From Avedoeria sp964651245 (GTDB lineage Bacteria > Chloroflexota > Anaerolineae > Epilineales > Epilineaceae): 64,000 nucleotides of DNA. The notes below the pieces were generated by a model. It searched no databases, had not been told where the DNA came from, and worked only from the letters and a program-made list of their open reading frames with translations. Made by a program: the position numbers and the translations under genes. Positions 7,637 to 16,896 of this stretch are shown here, in pieces; position 1 is the stretch's first letter; each line of letters starts with the position of its first letter. The stretch lies in NCBI GenBank assembly GCA_964651245.1, contig CAZYVI010000008.1, positions 62,001-126,000 of the forward strand, given 5' to 3'.

Positions 7637-9742
7637 TCAGCCGAGCCCCCGATCGCGCTTGCCCGCGGCCGGGCCAGACGGCACCAGGCGGCGGTCGAGG
7701 CGGCTCAGCTCGGCCGTGAGGGCCTGCACCGCGGTGCGCAGCGCGCGCACCCGCGGGTTGTGCTCGACGGCGCTCGGCCCATCCTCGGCCGCCTCGGCCT
7801 CGGCCTCGCCCAGCTCGAACCGCAGCGACGACAGCCGATCGCGTGCGGCGCGCTGGCGCAGTCGCAACACCTCGCTGCAGAAGCCGCGGACCGCCGTGGG
7901 CTCGTCGCTGGGCGGGCCGGCCAGGGCGCGGCGGCGGAGCTGCTCGGCCAGCCGGGCGTGGTCGTCCGGCAGGCCGTCGAGGCGGTGCGCATCGGGTGCA
8001 TCCGGCGGAGCGGTGCCGTGGGCGGCGTAGCGGACGGCGGCGAGGAGGTCGCGCAGGACCGGCGTCGCGATGTCGTCGTCGTCCAGCGGCGGCTCGCCGA
8101 GGGCGCGCAGCGCCGCGTTGAGGGCGGCCAGGCGCGGCGGCGCGGCCAGCAGGAAGCCGACCACACGGCTGGCGTGGGTGTCGGGCGCGGCGGCGGGGCG
8201 CGTCGGCGGCGCGGCGTCGGTCGCGACCGACGCGTCGTGCTCGCCACCGGCCGAGGCCGCTGCATCGTCCCCGTCGGCGCGATCGGCTGCGCTGCTGGTT
8301 TCGGGCAGGGACGGTCCGTCGACGCCGACCACGGCCGGCACGCCGTCGGCGCGGCCTGCCCGTTCGCCGCCGCGCCGCGCGCCCGCCGGCGCCGGCCGGC
8401 GCCGCCCGACCTGCGCCAGCCGTGCCGCCAGCGCCCGCTCGTCGATGCGCAGCCGGTCGGCCAGGCGCGCCATCCAAGCGCTGCGGACGATCGGGTCGGG
8501 GATCTCGGCGATGATCGGGACCAGCCGCTCGGCCGCGGTCTGCTTGGCGCTCGGGTCGTTCAGGTCGAGGTCGGCGGTCAGGGCGTCGAGGAGGTAGGCC
8601 AGCACCGGCACGGCGTCGGCCACGAGACGGCGCCAAGCGTCGGGATCGGCGCGGATGACGTCGTCGGGGTCGCGGCCGGCCGGCAGGATGGCGACCCGGA
8701 GGTCGACCTCGAGCGTGCTGGCGAAGCGGACCGCGCCGCGCGCCGTCGGCACCGGCACGACGTCGCCGGCGGCGGCCTCGCGCACGACGTCGAGGCCGCG
8801 GATCGTGGCCGCCTGGCCGGCGGCGTCGGCGTCGAGGGCCAGGACGATGCGCTTGGCGAAGCGCTTGAGCAGCGCCACGTGGTGCTCGGTCAGCGACGTG
8901 CCGAGGCTGGCCACGACGTTCGTGAAGCCGGCCGCGTGGGCCCGGATCGCGTCGGTGTAGCCTTCGACGACGACGGCCTCGTCGCGGTCGCGGATCGCCT
9001 GGCGGGCGCGATCGAGGGCGAACAGCGTGCGGCCCTTGTCGAAGATCGCCGTCTGCGGGCTGTTGAGGTACTTCGGCACGCCGTCGGGGTCGAGGGTGCG
9101 CGCCCCGAACGCCACCGGCTCGCCGCGGATGTTGTGGATCGGGATCGTGACGCGGTTGCGGAAGTAGTCGTAGAAGCCGCCGCCCTCGCGCTCGCGCAGC
9201 AGGCCGGCCGCGGCGAGCTCGGCGTCCGTGAAGCCCAGGGCGCGCAGATGGTGGCCGGTCTGGTCCCAGCTGTCGGGCGCGAAGCCCAGGCGGAACGCCT
9301 TGGCCACGTCGGAGCCGAAACCGCGCCGTGCCAGGTAGTCGCGGGCGGCATCGGCTTCCGGCGCGCGGCGCAGCAGGCCGTGCCAGTACTCCGCCGCCGC
9401 CAGCACCGCGTCGCGCAGCCGCTTGGAGCGCTCGACTTGGGCCTGGGCCTCGGGCGTGGGCGGCGCGAGGTCGACGCCGGCGCGGCGGGCCAGGAGCTCG
9501 AGCGCGTCGCGGAACGGCACGTTCTCGACGCGCATCACGAAGTCGAACACGTCGCCGCCGGCGCCGCAAGCCCCGAAGCAGCGCCAGGTGCCGCTGTCCG
9601 GGAACACGATGAAGCTGGGCGTCCGCTCCTGGTGGAACGGGCAGCACGCCTTGAAGTTGCGGCCGGCCTTCTTGAGCGGAACATGCTCGCCGACGAGCTC
9701 GACGAGGTCGATGCGGGCGCGGACGTCGTCGATGGGCGTCAT
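7637..9742 (-). CDS. dnaG: DNA primase
   Basis: 701 residues, the usual or slightly long size for bacterial primase. It makes RNA primers at the replication fork with the replicative helicase. The N-terminal zinc ribbon is visible (Cys34-P-F-H37, then Cys55 and Cys59, with the E-R-T-P-S-F motif). The RNA polymerase core follows with a TOPRIM domain near residue 248 (V-V-E-G-Y-x-D, then A-L-D-A-D-A-A-G). The last 250 residues are Ala/Asp-rich and divergent, where the helicase-interaction domain lies. A TATACT box sits 6 nt before the ATG with no Shine-Dalgarno, suggesting a leaderless message. It is not next to rpoD or rpsU in this window. Confidence 0.97.
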   Translation of the reverse strand: MTPIDDVRARIDLVELVGEHVPLKKAGRNFKACCPFHQERTPSFIVFPDSGTWRCFGACGAGGDVFDFVMRVENVPFRDALELLARRAGVDLAPPTPEAQAQVERSKRLRDAVLAAAEYWHGLLRRAPEADAARDYLARRGFGSDVAKAFRLGFAPDSWDQTGHHLRALGFTDAELAAAGLLREREGGGFYDYFRNRVTIPIHNIRGEPVAFGARTLDPDGVPKYLNSPQTAIFDKGRTLFALDRARQAIRDRDEAVVVEGYTDAIRAHAAGFTNVVASLGTSLTEHHVALLKRFAKRIVLALDADAAGQAATIRGLDVVREAAAGDVVPVPTARGAVRFASTLEVDLRVAILPAGRDPDDVIRADPDAWRRLVADAVPVLAYLLDALTADLDLNDPSAKQTAAERLVPIIAEIPDPIVRSAWMARLADRLRIDERALAARLAQVGRRRPAPAGARRGGERAGRADGVPAVVGVDGPSLPETSSAADRADGDDAAASAGGEHDASVATDAAPPTRPAAAPDTHASRVVGFLLAAPPRLAALNAALRALGEPPLDDDDIATPVLRDLLAAVRYAAHGTAPPDAPDAHRLDGLPDDHARLAEQLRRRALAGPPSDEPTAVRGFCSEVLRLRQRAARDRLSSLRFELGEAEAEAAEDGPSAVEHNPRVRALRTAVQALTAELSRLDRRLVPSGPAAGKRDRGLG

Positions 9743-9748
9743 GGCGGC

Positions 9749-9754
9749 AGTATA
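9749..9754 (-). promoter_or_regulatory. -10 box of dnaG (leaderless)
   Basis: On the minus strand this reads TATACT, followed by six bases (GCCGCC) and the dnaG ATG. Transcription would begin at or next to the start codon. No Shine-Dalgarno is possible. Confidence 0.6.
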
Positions 9755-9811
9755 GGCGCGGGCGGGCGAACGATGCGCCGCGCCCGGCGCGGTCGGGACG
9801 CCCCCAACGAC

Positions 9812-10081
9812 CTAGTCGTCCGCCCCCGCCGGCTCCTTGTCGCCGCTCGGTACGACGAGCTCGCTGGTGAGGGCCTCGTCGAGCTCGGCCAGCGAGGCAT
9901 AGCCGGCGGCCAGCACCGCCTGGCGGACCAGGCCGAGCGCCTCGCCGCGCAGGTGCGGCGCCAGCTGGCCGAAGTTCTGGTAGAGCCGGTGTCGACCGCT
10001 GCCGGACTGGAGCGTCTTGACGGCCAGCTGCCGCCGGCGGGCTTGGATCTCGACCGAGACGACGCTTTCGTGACTGGCCAT
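9812..10081 (-). CDS. Small conserved-looking protein of unknown function
   Basis: I do not recognise this 89-residue protein. ATG at 10081 has GGAGG 11 nt upstream and is preferred over an in-frame ATG 22 codons earlier, which lies in a different composition. The protein is soluble-looking, with no signal or membrane segment. It opens with an Arg/Gln-rich beta-like stretch ('VSVEIQARRRQLAVKTLQ'), then Gly-Arg-His, a helical Ala/Leu-rich middle and an acidic end. It lies 69 bp upstream of dnaG on the same strand but has its own site, and dnaG has its own promoter. A nucleic-acid-related role is possible but is only a guess from location and basic residues. Confidence 0.6.
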   Translation of the reverse strand: MASHESVVSVEIQARRRQLAVKTLQSGSGRHRLYQNFGQLAPHLRGEALGLVRQAVLAAGYASLAELDEALTSELVVPSGDKEPAGADD

Positions 10082-10147
10082 GGCCGTGAGGTCCTCCGGG
10101 CGCGGGGCGGGTCGGGCGGTGGCCGGGGATTGTAGCCCCGAAACCAC

Positions 10148-10184
10148 CGCGGCGGGCGGGAAGCCATGCCTCCCGCCCGCCGCG
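10148..10184. terminator. Perfect 14-bp terminator hairpin
   Basis: CGCGGCGGGCGGGA (10148-10161) pairs perfectly with TCCCGCCCGCCGCG (10171-10184) around a 9-nt loop. It lies about 50 nt past the stop of the discoidin-domain gene, which reads leftward. Confidence 0.7.
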
Positions 10185-10232
10185 TCTGTGGCAGGGACGC
10201 CCGGGCCAGGCCCGAGCCGGTGCGTCAGCGGA

Positions 10233-11750
10233 TCATTCGGTGGCGTCGCCGCCGGGCGCGGGCACCCGGGCCGGCGCCAGGCGCACCGGGGCGATCACCG
10301 CCCAGCGCGCCGGGGCGGCGAGGTTCGCCGGGCCGGCGGCGGCGTCGCCCAGGCGCTCGAACGCGCCGAAGGGGATGGGCGGCGGAGGCGCGGGCGGCGT
10401 CGGCGGCGTGATGCCGCCACCGCCGCTGCTGCCGGGCGTGTAGCGCAGCGCCTCGAGCTCGCGCAGCGCCACCGTGGTCGACGGACCGGCCGTCGCCGCC
10501 AGCAGCAGGTAGCGCGTGTTGAAGGCGCGCAGGTCGATCGTCTCGTCGCCGCCGGTGGCGTTGCGGCGCTGGTAGAGGCCCACCCAGTTGCTACCGTTCC
10601 AGGCGTAGAGGATGTAGTCCGTGGCGTGCTTGCCCGCCACCCAGCGCAGCACGACGCGCTGGATCGTCGCCGTCGCCCCGAGGTCGACGTAGACCCAGGC
10701 CGGCAGCCGTGCCGACTCCCAGCTGGTGTTGAGGTCGCCGTCGACCGCCGCCGCGGCCGGCAGGCCGGGCGTCTCGTGTTCGGCCGTCACCGGCTTGCCC
10801 AGGGCCAGGTTCTCCCAGGTGGGGCCGCCGCTCGGCGTGGCGCCGGGGCCTTTGATCTGCCAGTCGCGCAGCTCGTAGTGGCCGCCGGACAGGTAGGGGT
10901 GGACGAGCCAGAGCATGAAGTAGCGGCCGCGGATCGAGCCGCCGCCGCGGATCGTCCAGGTGTCGTTGCCGGTGCCCTGGGTCGTCGAGCCCAGCTGCTG
11001 CCAGGCGCGGACGTTGTCGCGCCAGAGGTAGAGCGCGTAGCCACGGGCGTGGCGCTGCGGGCCCCAGACGGTCTGGATGCTGGCCACGTCGACCTCGGCG
11101 CCGAGGTCGACGTAGATCCACTGGATGTTCTGGGCGCGGTAGAACGGGTCGCTGCCGCCCAGGCTCGACCAGGGCGAGTTGGGGTCGGCGTCGACGGCGT
11201 TCTCGGCCGGGAAGCCGGGCTGGGCCGACGAGGCGACGACCGGTCGCCCGAAGGCCAGGTTGTCGCTGCCGCTCGGGCCGCCGACCGGCGTCGCCGTGGG
11301 CGCCGGCGGGACCGGCGTGGCGGTGGCCGGCGGCGCGCCGGTGGCCGTGGGCTGGCCGGGCCCGGCGGTGGCGTTGGGGCACGGGTTGGCCTGGTTCTGG
11401 ATGCTGACGACGTTGAGGTAGGTGCCGCCGGTGCAGTTGACCCGCGTCCCCGACACCTCGACCCACTGGTTGTAGAACGCGGCGAACGAGCCGGCGCCGC
11501 CCGGTCCCTTGAGCTGCTCGACGACCGCGCCGTTGCAGTCCAGCAGCACGGCGTCGGGGAAGCACACCCCGGCCCCGGTCGTCACGATGCCGCTGGCCTG
11601 GACGGCCTGCCGCAGCGGCGCGGCCGCCGGCGCCGCGCCGACCGGGCGGGCCGGACCGAGCGCGGCCAAGCCGAAGCCGGCCGCGGCGCCGAGCCCCAGC
11701 ACGCAGGCGATGGCTCTACGAAAGCGGATGAAACTGCGCTGCGCGACCAT
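10233..11750 (-). CDS. Secreted protein with two F5/8-type C (discoidin) domains
   Basis: Start at 11750 is chosen because AGGAGAG lies upstream and the first 40 residues then form a clean signal peptide; 505 residues. A small N-terminal domain (about 45-115) has four Cys and looks like a beta-barrel. A Pro/Thr-rich linker follows. Then come two F5/8 type C-like units, each opening with 'N-L-A-x-G-(R/K)-P-V-x-A', the hallmark of galactose-binding-like discoidin folds. Their W-x-Y-V-D-L-G-A strands lie near residues 230 and 385. Such domains bind glycans or cell surfaces; no enzyme domain is present. It is probably a cell-surface or matrix protein. Perfect hairpins lie on both sides of the gene, making it a single-gene unit. 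Confidence 0.85.
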   Translation of the reverse strand: MVAQRSFIRFRRAIACVLGLGAAAGFGLAALGPARPVGAAPAAAPLRQAVQASGIVTTGAGVCFPDAVLLDCNGAVVEQLKGPGGAGSFAAFYNQWVEVSGTRVNCTGGTYLNVVSIQNQANPCPNATAGPGQPTATGAPPATATPVPPAPTATPVGGPSGSDNLAFGRPVVASSAQPGFPAENAVDADPNSPWSSLGGSDPFYRAQNIQWIYVDLGAEVDVASIQTVWGPQRHARGYALYLWRDNVRAWQQLGSTTQGTGNDTWTIRGGGSIRGRYFMLWLVHPYLSGGHYELRDWQIKGPGATPSGGPTWENLALGKPVTAEHETPGLPAAAAVDGDLNTSWESARLPAWVYVDLGATATIQRVVLRWVAGKHATDYILYAWNGSNWVGLYQRRNATGGDETIDLRAFNTRYLLLAATAGPSTTVALRELEALRYTPGSSGGGGITPPTPPAPPPPIPFGAFERLGDAAAGPANLAAPARWAVIAPVRLAPARVPAPGGDATE

Positions 11751-11825
11751 GATCGCTCTCCTCTCTCCTCGGACGCGACGGGCGTCGCCCATGAAGCTCG
11801 GCGACACCGCGTGGGTCCGATAACG

Positions 11826-11863
11826 ACGACCGCCGGCCCGCGTTATGACGGGCCGGCGGTCGT
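11826..11863. terminator. Perfect 14-bp terminator hairpin
   Basis: ACGACCGCCGGCCC (11826-11839) and GGGCCGGCGGTCGT (11850-11863) pair perfectly around a 10-nt loop. It lies just past the stop of the leftward cupredoxin/ScyD-E gene. Confidence 0.7.
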
Positions 11864-11931
11864 GGTCAACCCCATCGAATGGGGCGGGCGCCCGGCGCCG
11901 ATCGCCGCCGCCCGCCCCGCGACGCGCGTCG

Positions 11932-14160
11932 CTAGCCGCCCAGTGCGACCGTCCGCACGCTCACCGGCAGGAAGATCCGGCCGCCGCTCGGCAGCGCCGT
12001 CGGGGGCAGCGGCGTCGCCGTGGGGCCGGTCGCCGTTGGGACGGTGGTCGGCACGCCGCTGGGCTCGAGGGCGGCGGCGGGGATGCGGCCGACGGTGTCG
12101 GGGCTCTGGCTGGCGCGGCCGGTCGGGGCGCCGTCGATGTCGTAGCTGACCAGCAGGTCACCGCTGGGCTCGAACGCCAGCGCCGTCAGGCCCGAGACCC
12201 CGGTGACGACCGGCGTGAACGACACGCCGACGGCGCCCGACGCCACCTCGGGCACCAGGCTGATCCGGCGCGTGCCGAGCTCGGCCACGTACAGCCGCCC
12301 GTTCGGGCTGAACGCCAGCGCCGTCGGCCGGTCGAGGCCGGTCACGTGCTCGTGGAACTCGTTCTCGTCGAGGACGTCGCCGTCCTTGTTGACGTCGGTG
12401 AGGCGGATGATGCGGCCGGTCGGCGCCTGGAAGCCGCCCAGCAGCGAGACGTAGGCGGTGTCGGGATCGACCGGCGAGAAGGCGAGGCCGGTCGGGATCG
12501 CCTGCTGCGCGCCGTCCTCGTACGGCTCGAGCACGGCCCAGGTCGACAGCGCGCCGGTGACGGGATCGAGCTTGAGGATATCGTTGGCGCCGGCATCGAC
12601 GACGAACACCGCGTCGCCGCGCGGGCTCGGCACCAGATGCCACGGGTTCGAGTCGATGCCGCCGTCGTTGGGGTCGGCGCCGTCGGGGTTGTGGGCGGTC
12701 TCGTAGGCCAGCGTGTCAGCCAGGACGGTCGGCGTCCCGAGCAGGCCGACCTTGAGGATCTTGGCCGCCTCGGCCGGGCGCAGCTGGCCCGGGCCGCCGG
12801 ACTGCGCGACGAGCAGGTTGAGCGACGTCGGCGCCGCGCCGGCGTCGAGCGGCCACGGGATGGCGTGGTTGGCGCCCACGACGCCCCCGCCGGGATCGAG
12901 GCTGTTCGTCATGTTGTCCAGCACGGTGAACGCCATGGCGGGGTTGTCGAGGCCCAACACCTGGACGCGGCCGTCGCCGTTGCCGGGCGTGAACTCGCCG
13001 GGTTTCGGCGTGCCGGTGCCGCCCTCGCTGACGATGAGAACGTCCTGGTCGACGCCCTGGAAGCTGACCGACTGGAGCCAGAGGCCGTGCGGGTTCTTGA
13101 GGTCGCGGATCAGCGGCGTGACCGGCGACGGCGGACCGGCGGTCGGCGCCTCGGTCGGCACCGCGGTCGCCGGCGGGGCGGTCGGGCTCGCGCCGTCGCT
13201 GACGACGAGCGTGCCCTCCATGCCGTTGGCTCGGTGCATGCCGACCGAGCAGTAGTAGGCGTACGTCCCCGGAACGGCCGGCGCGGCGAAGGCGATCGCG
13301 GCTTGTTCGCCGCCGCGGATGATCGGGGTCCGCTCCACCCGTCCGCCGTCGAGCTCGAAGACGATGTCGTGCGTGCCCATCGCGTTCATGAACGTCACCG
13401 ACAGCGCCTCGGACGGAGCGACGGTGACGGTGCTCGGGTCGAACGCGAAGTTCGTGCCGGTGAACGTCAGCGCCCGCGGCTGGGTCGGCGCGGTGACGAC
13501 GAGCACGCCCTCCATGCCGTTGGCCCGGTGCATCCCCACCGTGCAGTAGAACGGATAGCGCCCGGGCGCCACCGGCGCGTCGAAGGCGACGTTGGCCGTC
13601 TGGCCGGCCTGGATGCGGTCGGTCTTGGCCTGGCGCCCGCCGTCGAGGTCGAAGACGATGTCGTGGAAACCCTGGACGTTCTTGAACGCGATGTCGAGCG
13701 ACTCGCCGGGCGCCGCCTCGATCTCGTTGGGGTCGTACTTGTAGTTGGAGCCCTCGACCGTCACCGTCCGCGCCGCCTGGCCGGGGTCGCCGACGACGAG
13801 CGTGCCGGTCATGCCCTGCTGGCGGTGGTTGCCGACGTCGCAGTAGTACTCGTAGAGGCCCGGCTCCAGGGGGGCGTTGAACGCCAGCTGGCGCGTCACG
13901 CCCAGGCTGGCTGGCTCGACGCGGGCGACGTTGCCGGCGCCGAGATCGAAGACGATCGAGTGCGGGCTGGTGAGCCCCAAGCCGATGAACAGGACGTCCA
14001 TCGCCTCGCCCGGCTCGACCTGGATCTCGGTCTTGTCGAAGGTGTTGTCGGTGCCGGTGATCGTGATCGCGCGCTGCGGCGCGGCCCAGGCGATGGCGCC
14101 GCTCACGAGCGCGGTCGCCAGCGCGAGCACGGCAGCGCCCAACCAGGTCTGGCTGCGCAT
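11932..14160 (-). CDS. Three cupredoxin domains fused to a ScyD/ScyE-like beta-propeller
   Basis: ATG at 14160 has AAAGGA upstream and opens on a Sec signal peptide ending at A-W-A-A; 742 residues. Residues about 30-330 are three consecutive plastocyanin-like domains. Each has an early His (P-H-S-I-V-F-D or x-H-D-I-V-F-(D/E)) and a late C-x2-G-x-H-R-x2-G-M, i.e. the full His-Cys-His-Met type 1 copper set three times. After a Pro/Thr linker, residues about 360-690 resemble the ScyD/ScyE family (NHL-like propeller; 'NPHGLW', 'NPWHLVPSP', 'PTALAFSPNGRLYVAE'). The end is a Pro/Thr linker and 'GRIFLPVSVR', the Chloroflexota-type tail motif. It is predicted to be an exported electron-transfer or copper-binding protein. 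It lies 104 bp after murF-alr but is functionally unrelated to it. Confidence 0.85.
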   Translation of the reverse strand: MRSQTWLGAAVLALATALVSGAIAWAAPQRAITITGTDNTFDKTEIQVEPGEAMDVLFIGLGLTSPHSIVFDLGAGNVARVEPASLGVTRQLAFNAPLEPGLYEYYCDVGNHRQQGMTGTLVVGDPGQAARTVTVEGSNYKYDPNEIEAAPGESLDIAFKNVQGFHDIVFDLDGGRQAKTDRIQAGQTANVAFDAPVAPGRYPFYCTVGMHRANGMEGVLVVTAPTQPRALTFTGTNFAFDPSTVTVAPSEALSVTFMNAMGTHDIVFELDGGRVERTPIIRGGEQAAIAFAAPAVPGTYAYYCSVGMHRANGMEGTLVVSDGASPTAPPATAVPTEAPTAGPPSPVTPLIRDLKNPHGLWLQSVSFQGVDQDVLIVSEGGTGTPKPGEFTPGNGDGRVQVLGLDNPAMAFTVLDNMTNSLDPGGGVVGANHAIPWPLDAGAAPTSLNLLVAQSGGPGQLRPAEAAKILKVGLLGTPTVLADTLAYETAHNPDGADPNDGGIDSNPWHLVPSPRGDAVFVVDAGANDILKLDPVTGALSTWAVLEPYEDGAQQAIPTGLAFSPVDPDTAYVSLLGGFQAPTGRIIRLTDVNKDGDVLDENEFHEHVTGLDRPTALAFSPNGRLYVAELGTRRISLVPEVASGAVGVSFTPVVTGVSGLTALAFEPSGDLLVSYDIDGAPTGRASQSPDTVGRIPAAALEPSGVPTTVPTATGPTATPLPPTALPSGGRIFLPVSVRTVALGG

Positions 14161-14264
14161 GGCAGGTCCTTTCGCGTCGAACGGAGTGGATTGGGTGGGG
14201 CCGGAAGGCACAGGATGCACGCGCGCGGCCGGTTCGCCAAGCCGCGGGGCGGCCGCGGCCGGCG

Positions 14265-16826
14265 TCAAACCCGGGCCACCCGGGCCAGGATCTGGCTGAC
14301 GACCTCGTAGTTGACCGTCCCGAGCCAGCCGGCGACGACCTCGGCCGTGATCGACCGGCCGCCCTGATGGCCGATCAGGACGACCTCGTCGCCGGTTCGG
14401 ACGCCCGGGATCGCGGTGACGTCGACCGCCGACTGGTCCATCGAGACGCGCCCGACGAGCGGGGCGGCGGCGCCGCGGACCAGGACGTGCCGCCAGCGCG
14501 TCGGGCCGCGGCGGAAGCCGTCGGCGTAGCCGACCGGGATCGTGGCGACGCGCGACGCCCGCTCGGCGACCCAGGTCCGCCCGTAGCCGACGGCCTCGCC
14601 GGGCGCCAGGTCGTGGACCTGGGCCACCTGGGTCTTCCAGGCCAGCGCCGGCCGCAGCGCGTCGTCGCCGACGGCGGCCGAGGGCGCGAGGCCGTAGAGC
14701 GCGATGCCGGGCCGGACGAGGTCGAACACGGCATCGTCGCGGCCGAGCAGGGCGGCGCTGTTGGCGGCGTGCGCCAGCGGCGGCCGCACGCCGGCGGCCG
14801 CGGCGTCGGCCACGACGCGGCGGAACGTCGCCAGCTGGGCGTCGGTGGCGGCGCGCGCACCGGGCTCGACCTCGTCGGCGGCGGCCAGGTGGGTGAACAG
14901 GCCCTCGACCGCGAGGTGGGGCAGACCGGCCAGCGCGCCAAGGAACGCCACCGCGTCCGCCGGCGGCAGGCCGAGCCGGTGCAGGCCGGTGTCGACCTTG
15001 ACGTGGACGGCGACGATGCGGTCCAGGTCGCGGCCGGCGGCGTCGAGCGCGACGGCCGTGTCGTGGTCGTAGACCGTCAGGGCGACGCCGAGGCCGACGG
15101 CGTCGCGGGCCTGCCAGCCGGGCGTCCAGCCCAGGACGAGGATCGGGGCGTCGATCCCTTCGCGGCGCAGCGCCGCCGCCTCGGCCAGGCAGGCCACGCC
15201 GAGGCGGTCGGCGCCGTTGTGGAGCACGGTGCGGGCGACGCGCACGGCGCCGTGGCCGTAGGCGTCGGCCTTGATGACGGCCATGAGCGGCACGCCGCCG
15301 GCGCGGGCCTTGAGCCGCCGGGTGTTGTCGGCGATCGCGCCGAGGTCGATCTCGAGCCAGGTCGGCCGATCGGGGCGCAACACGACGATCTGGCGCCAGG
15401 CGGCGTCCTGCCGCACCAGGACGTCGCCGGCGCGGTCGGGATCGGCCATGAGGCCGGCGGTGACGTGCTCCATGCGCGTCACGGCGCTGCCCTTGACGAG
15501 CGCCACGGCATCGGCGTCGAGCAGCGGCCGGACGGCGGCGATGGCGTCCTCGGCGCGGTAGGTGACGGCGATCCGGTCGGCGGCGAGCCCGGCCGCCCGC
15601 GCCCCGGCGGCGATGTGCTCGGCCTCGGCGCCGCGGGTCACGAGGGCGTCGACGGTGCGCGCGGCGCGTGCGCCGACGGCGTGGTGGGCCTCGGCCGAGG
15701 CCGCGCCAAGCTCGGCCATGTCGCCCAGGACGGCGATGCGCCGGCCGGCCGGCAGCGCCGCCAGGACGTCGAGCGCGGCCTCGACCGCGGCCGGGCTGGC
15801 GTTGTAGCTGTCGTCGAGGATCGTGCTGCCGGCGTAACCGGCGAGCGGGTTCAGCCGCCCCTTCTGTGGTGGCAGCGTCGCCAGCCGCTCGACGACGTCG
15901 GCCGTGGTCAGGCCGAACCGCCGACCGGCGGCGACCGCCATCAGCGCGGCGGTGACGAAGTGCCGGCCGAGCCACGGGATGCGGGCAGGAGCGACGTCGT
16001 CGCCGGCGACGATGTCGAACGCCGTGCCGTCGCGCGCCAGCCGCACGTCGCGCGCGTACAGGTCGGCCGCCCGGTCGCCGTCGGCGCTGACGCGGACGAC
16101 CGGCGCGCGCGTCCGGGTCGCCATCCGCGCCACGCGGGCGTCGTCGGCGTTGAGGACGGCCAGGCCGCCGGGGGCAAGCGCCTCGACGAGCGCGCCCTTC
16201 TCGCGCTCGACGCCGTCGAGGTCGCCCAGGGCGTGGAGGTGGGCGGCGGCGACACGCGTCACGAGCGCCACGGCCGGCGGGGCGATGGCCGCCAACTCGG
16301 CGATCTCGCCGAAGCGGTCCGTAGCCATCTCGAGCACCAGCACCTCGGGTGCCGCGGCGCCGTCGTCGATCTCGCCCAGGGCGATCGGCAGGCCGAAGGT
16401 GTCGTTGAAGTTGCCGGGGTTGCGGAAGACGGACAGCTGCCCGGCCAGGACGTGGGCGACGAGCTCCTTGGCCGAGGTCTTGCCGACGCTGCCGGTGATC
16501 GCCACGACCGGCAGGCCGAGCCGGCGCACCCGCCACGCCGCCCAGCGCTCCAGCGCGGCGCGCGTGTCGGGCACGACGATGCACGTGGCCCCCCAGCTCG
16601 CGACGTCGGCCGGCCGCTGGCACAGGACGCCGGTCGCACCGGCGCGCAGGGCGGCGGCGATGTGGTCGTGGCCGTCGGCCTTGGCCGTCCGGACCGCGAC
16701 GAACAGCTGGCCGGGACGGACGATGCGCGAGTCGAAGCCGAAGCCGCACCACGCATCGGCAAACGCCGGCCCGGCGACGGCGGCGTCGGGGACGGCGGCG
16801 AGCAGGTCGGCCAGGTGGACCGTCAT
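14265..16826 (-). CDS. Bifunctional MurF / alanine racemase
   Basis: This 853-residue fusion makes D-alanine and adds D-Ala-D-Ala (or the equivalent dipeptide) to UDP-MurNAc-tripeptide in the cytoplasm. Residues 1-460 are MurF: N-terminal substrate domain, P-loop G-S-V-G-K-T (112-117), the N-D-T-F-G-L-P region, and D-D-S-Y-N-A-S-P (338-345). Residues about 485-853 are a PLP-dependent alanine racemase: M-A-V-I-K-A-D-A-Y-G-H-G with PLP lysine 519, and the G-Y-G-R-T-W segment carrying the catalytic Tyr in the C-terminal barrel. MurF-Alr fusions are known in a few phyla. The next genes downstream of its promoter side are two ddl-like ligases, so the window holds the whole D-Ala branch except its transporter or regulator. 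Confidence 0.95.
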   Translation of the reverse strand: MTVHLADLLAAVPDAAVAGPAFADAWCGFGFDSRIVRPGQLFVAVRTAKADGHDHIAAALRAGATGVLCQRPADVASWGATCIVVPDTRAALERWAAWRVRRLGLPVVAITGSVGKTSAKELVAHVLAGQLSVFRNPGNFNDTFGLPIALGEIDDGAAAPEVLVLEMATDRFGEIAELAAIAPPAVALVTRVAAAHLHALGDLDGVEREKGALVEALAPGGLAVLNADDARVARMATRTRAPVVRVSADGDRAADLYARDVRLARDGTAFDIVAGDDVAPARIPWLGRHFVTAALMAVAAGRRFGLTTADVVERLATLPPQKGRLNPLAGYAGSTILDDSYNASPAAVEAALDVLAALPAGRRIAVLGDMAELGAASAEAHHAVGARAARTVDALVTRGAEAEHIAAGARAAGLAADRIAVTYRAEDAIAAVRPLLDADAVALVKGSAVTRMEHVTAGLMADPDRAGDVLVRQDAAWRQIVVLRPDRPTWLEIDLGAIADNTRRLKARAGGVPLMAVIKADAYGHGAVRVARTVLHNGADRLGVACLAEAAALRREGIDAPILVLGWTPGWQARDAVGLGVALTVYDHDTAVALDAAGRDLDRIVAVHVKVDTGLHRLGLPPADAVAFLGALAGLPHLAVEGLFTHLAAADEVEPGARAATDAQLATFRRVVADAAAAGVRPPLAHAANSAALLGRDDAVFDLVRPGIALYGLAPSAAVGDDALRPALAWKTQVAQVHDLAPGEAVGYGRTWVAERASRVATIPVGYADGFRRGPTRWRHVLVRGAAAPLVGRVSMDQSAVDVTAIPGVRTGDEVVLIGHQGGRSITAEVVAGWLGTVNYEVVSQILARVARV

Positions 16827-16896
16827 CGCCTGAGGCGAGGGCCGGCCCCGACGCCGTCGCCGAGCGCCGCGCGTGCGGCGGGCCGGACGCCCGGGC

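Noticed and set aside
12000..16752. A single 1606-residue minus-strand protein
   Set aside because: The frame runs on from a shadow of murF-alr into the true cupredoxin/ScyD-E gene. The signal peptide and ribosome-binding site at 14160 mark the real start.
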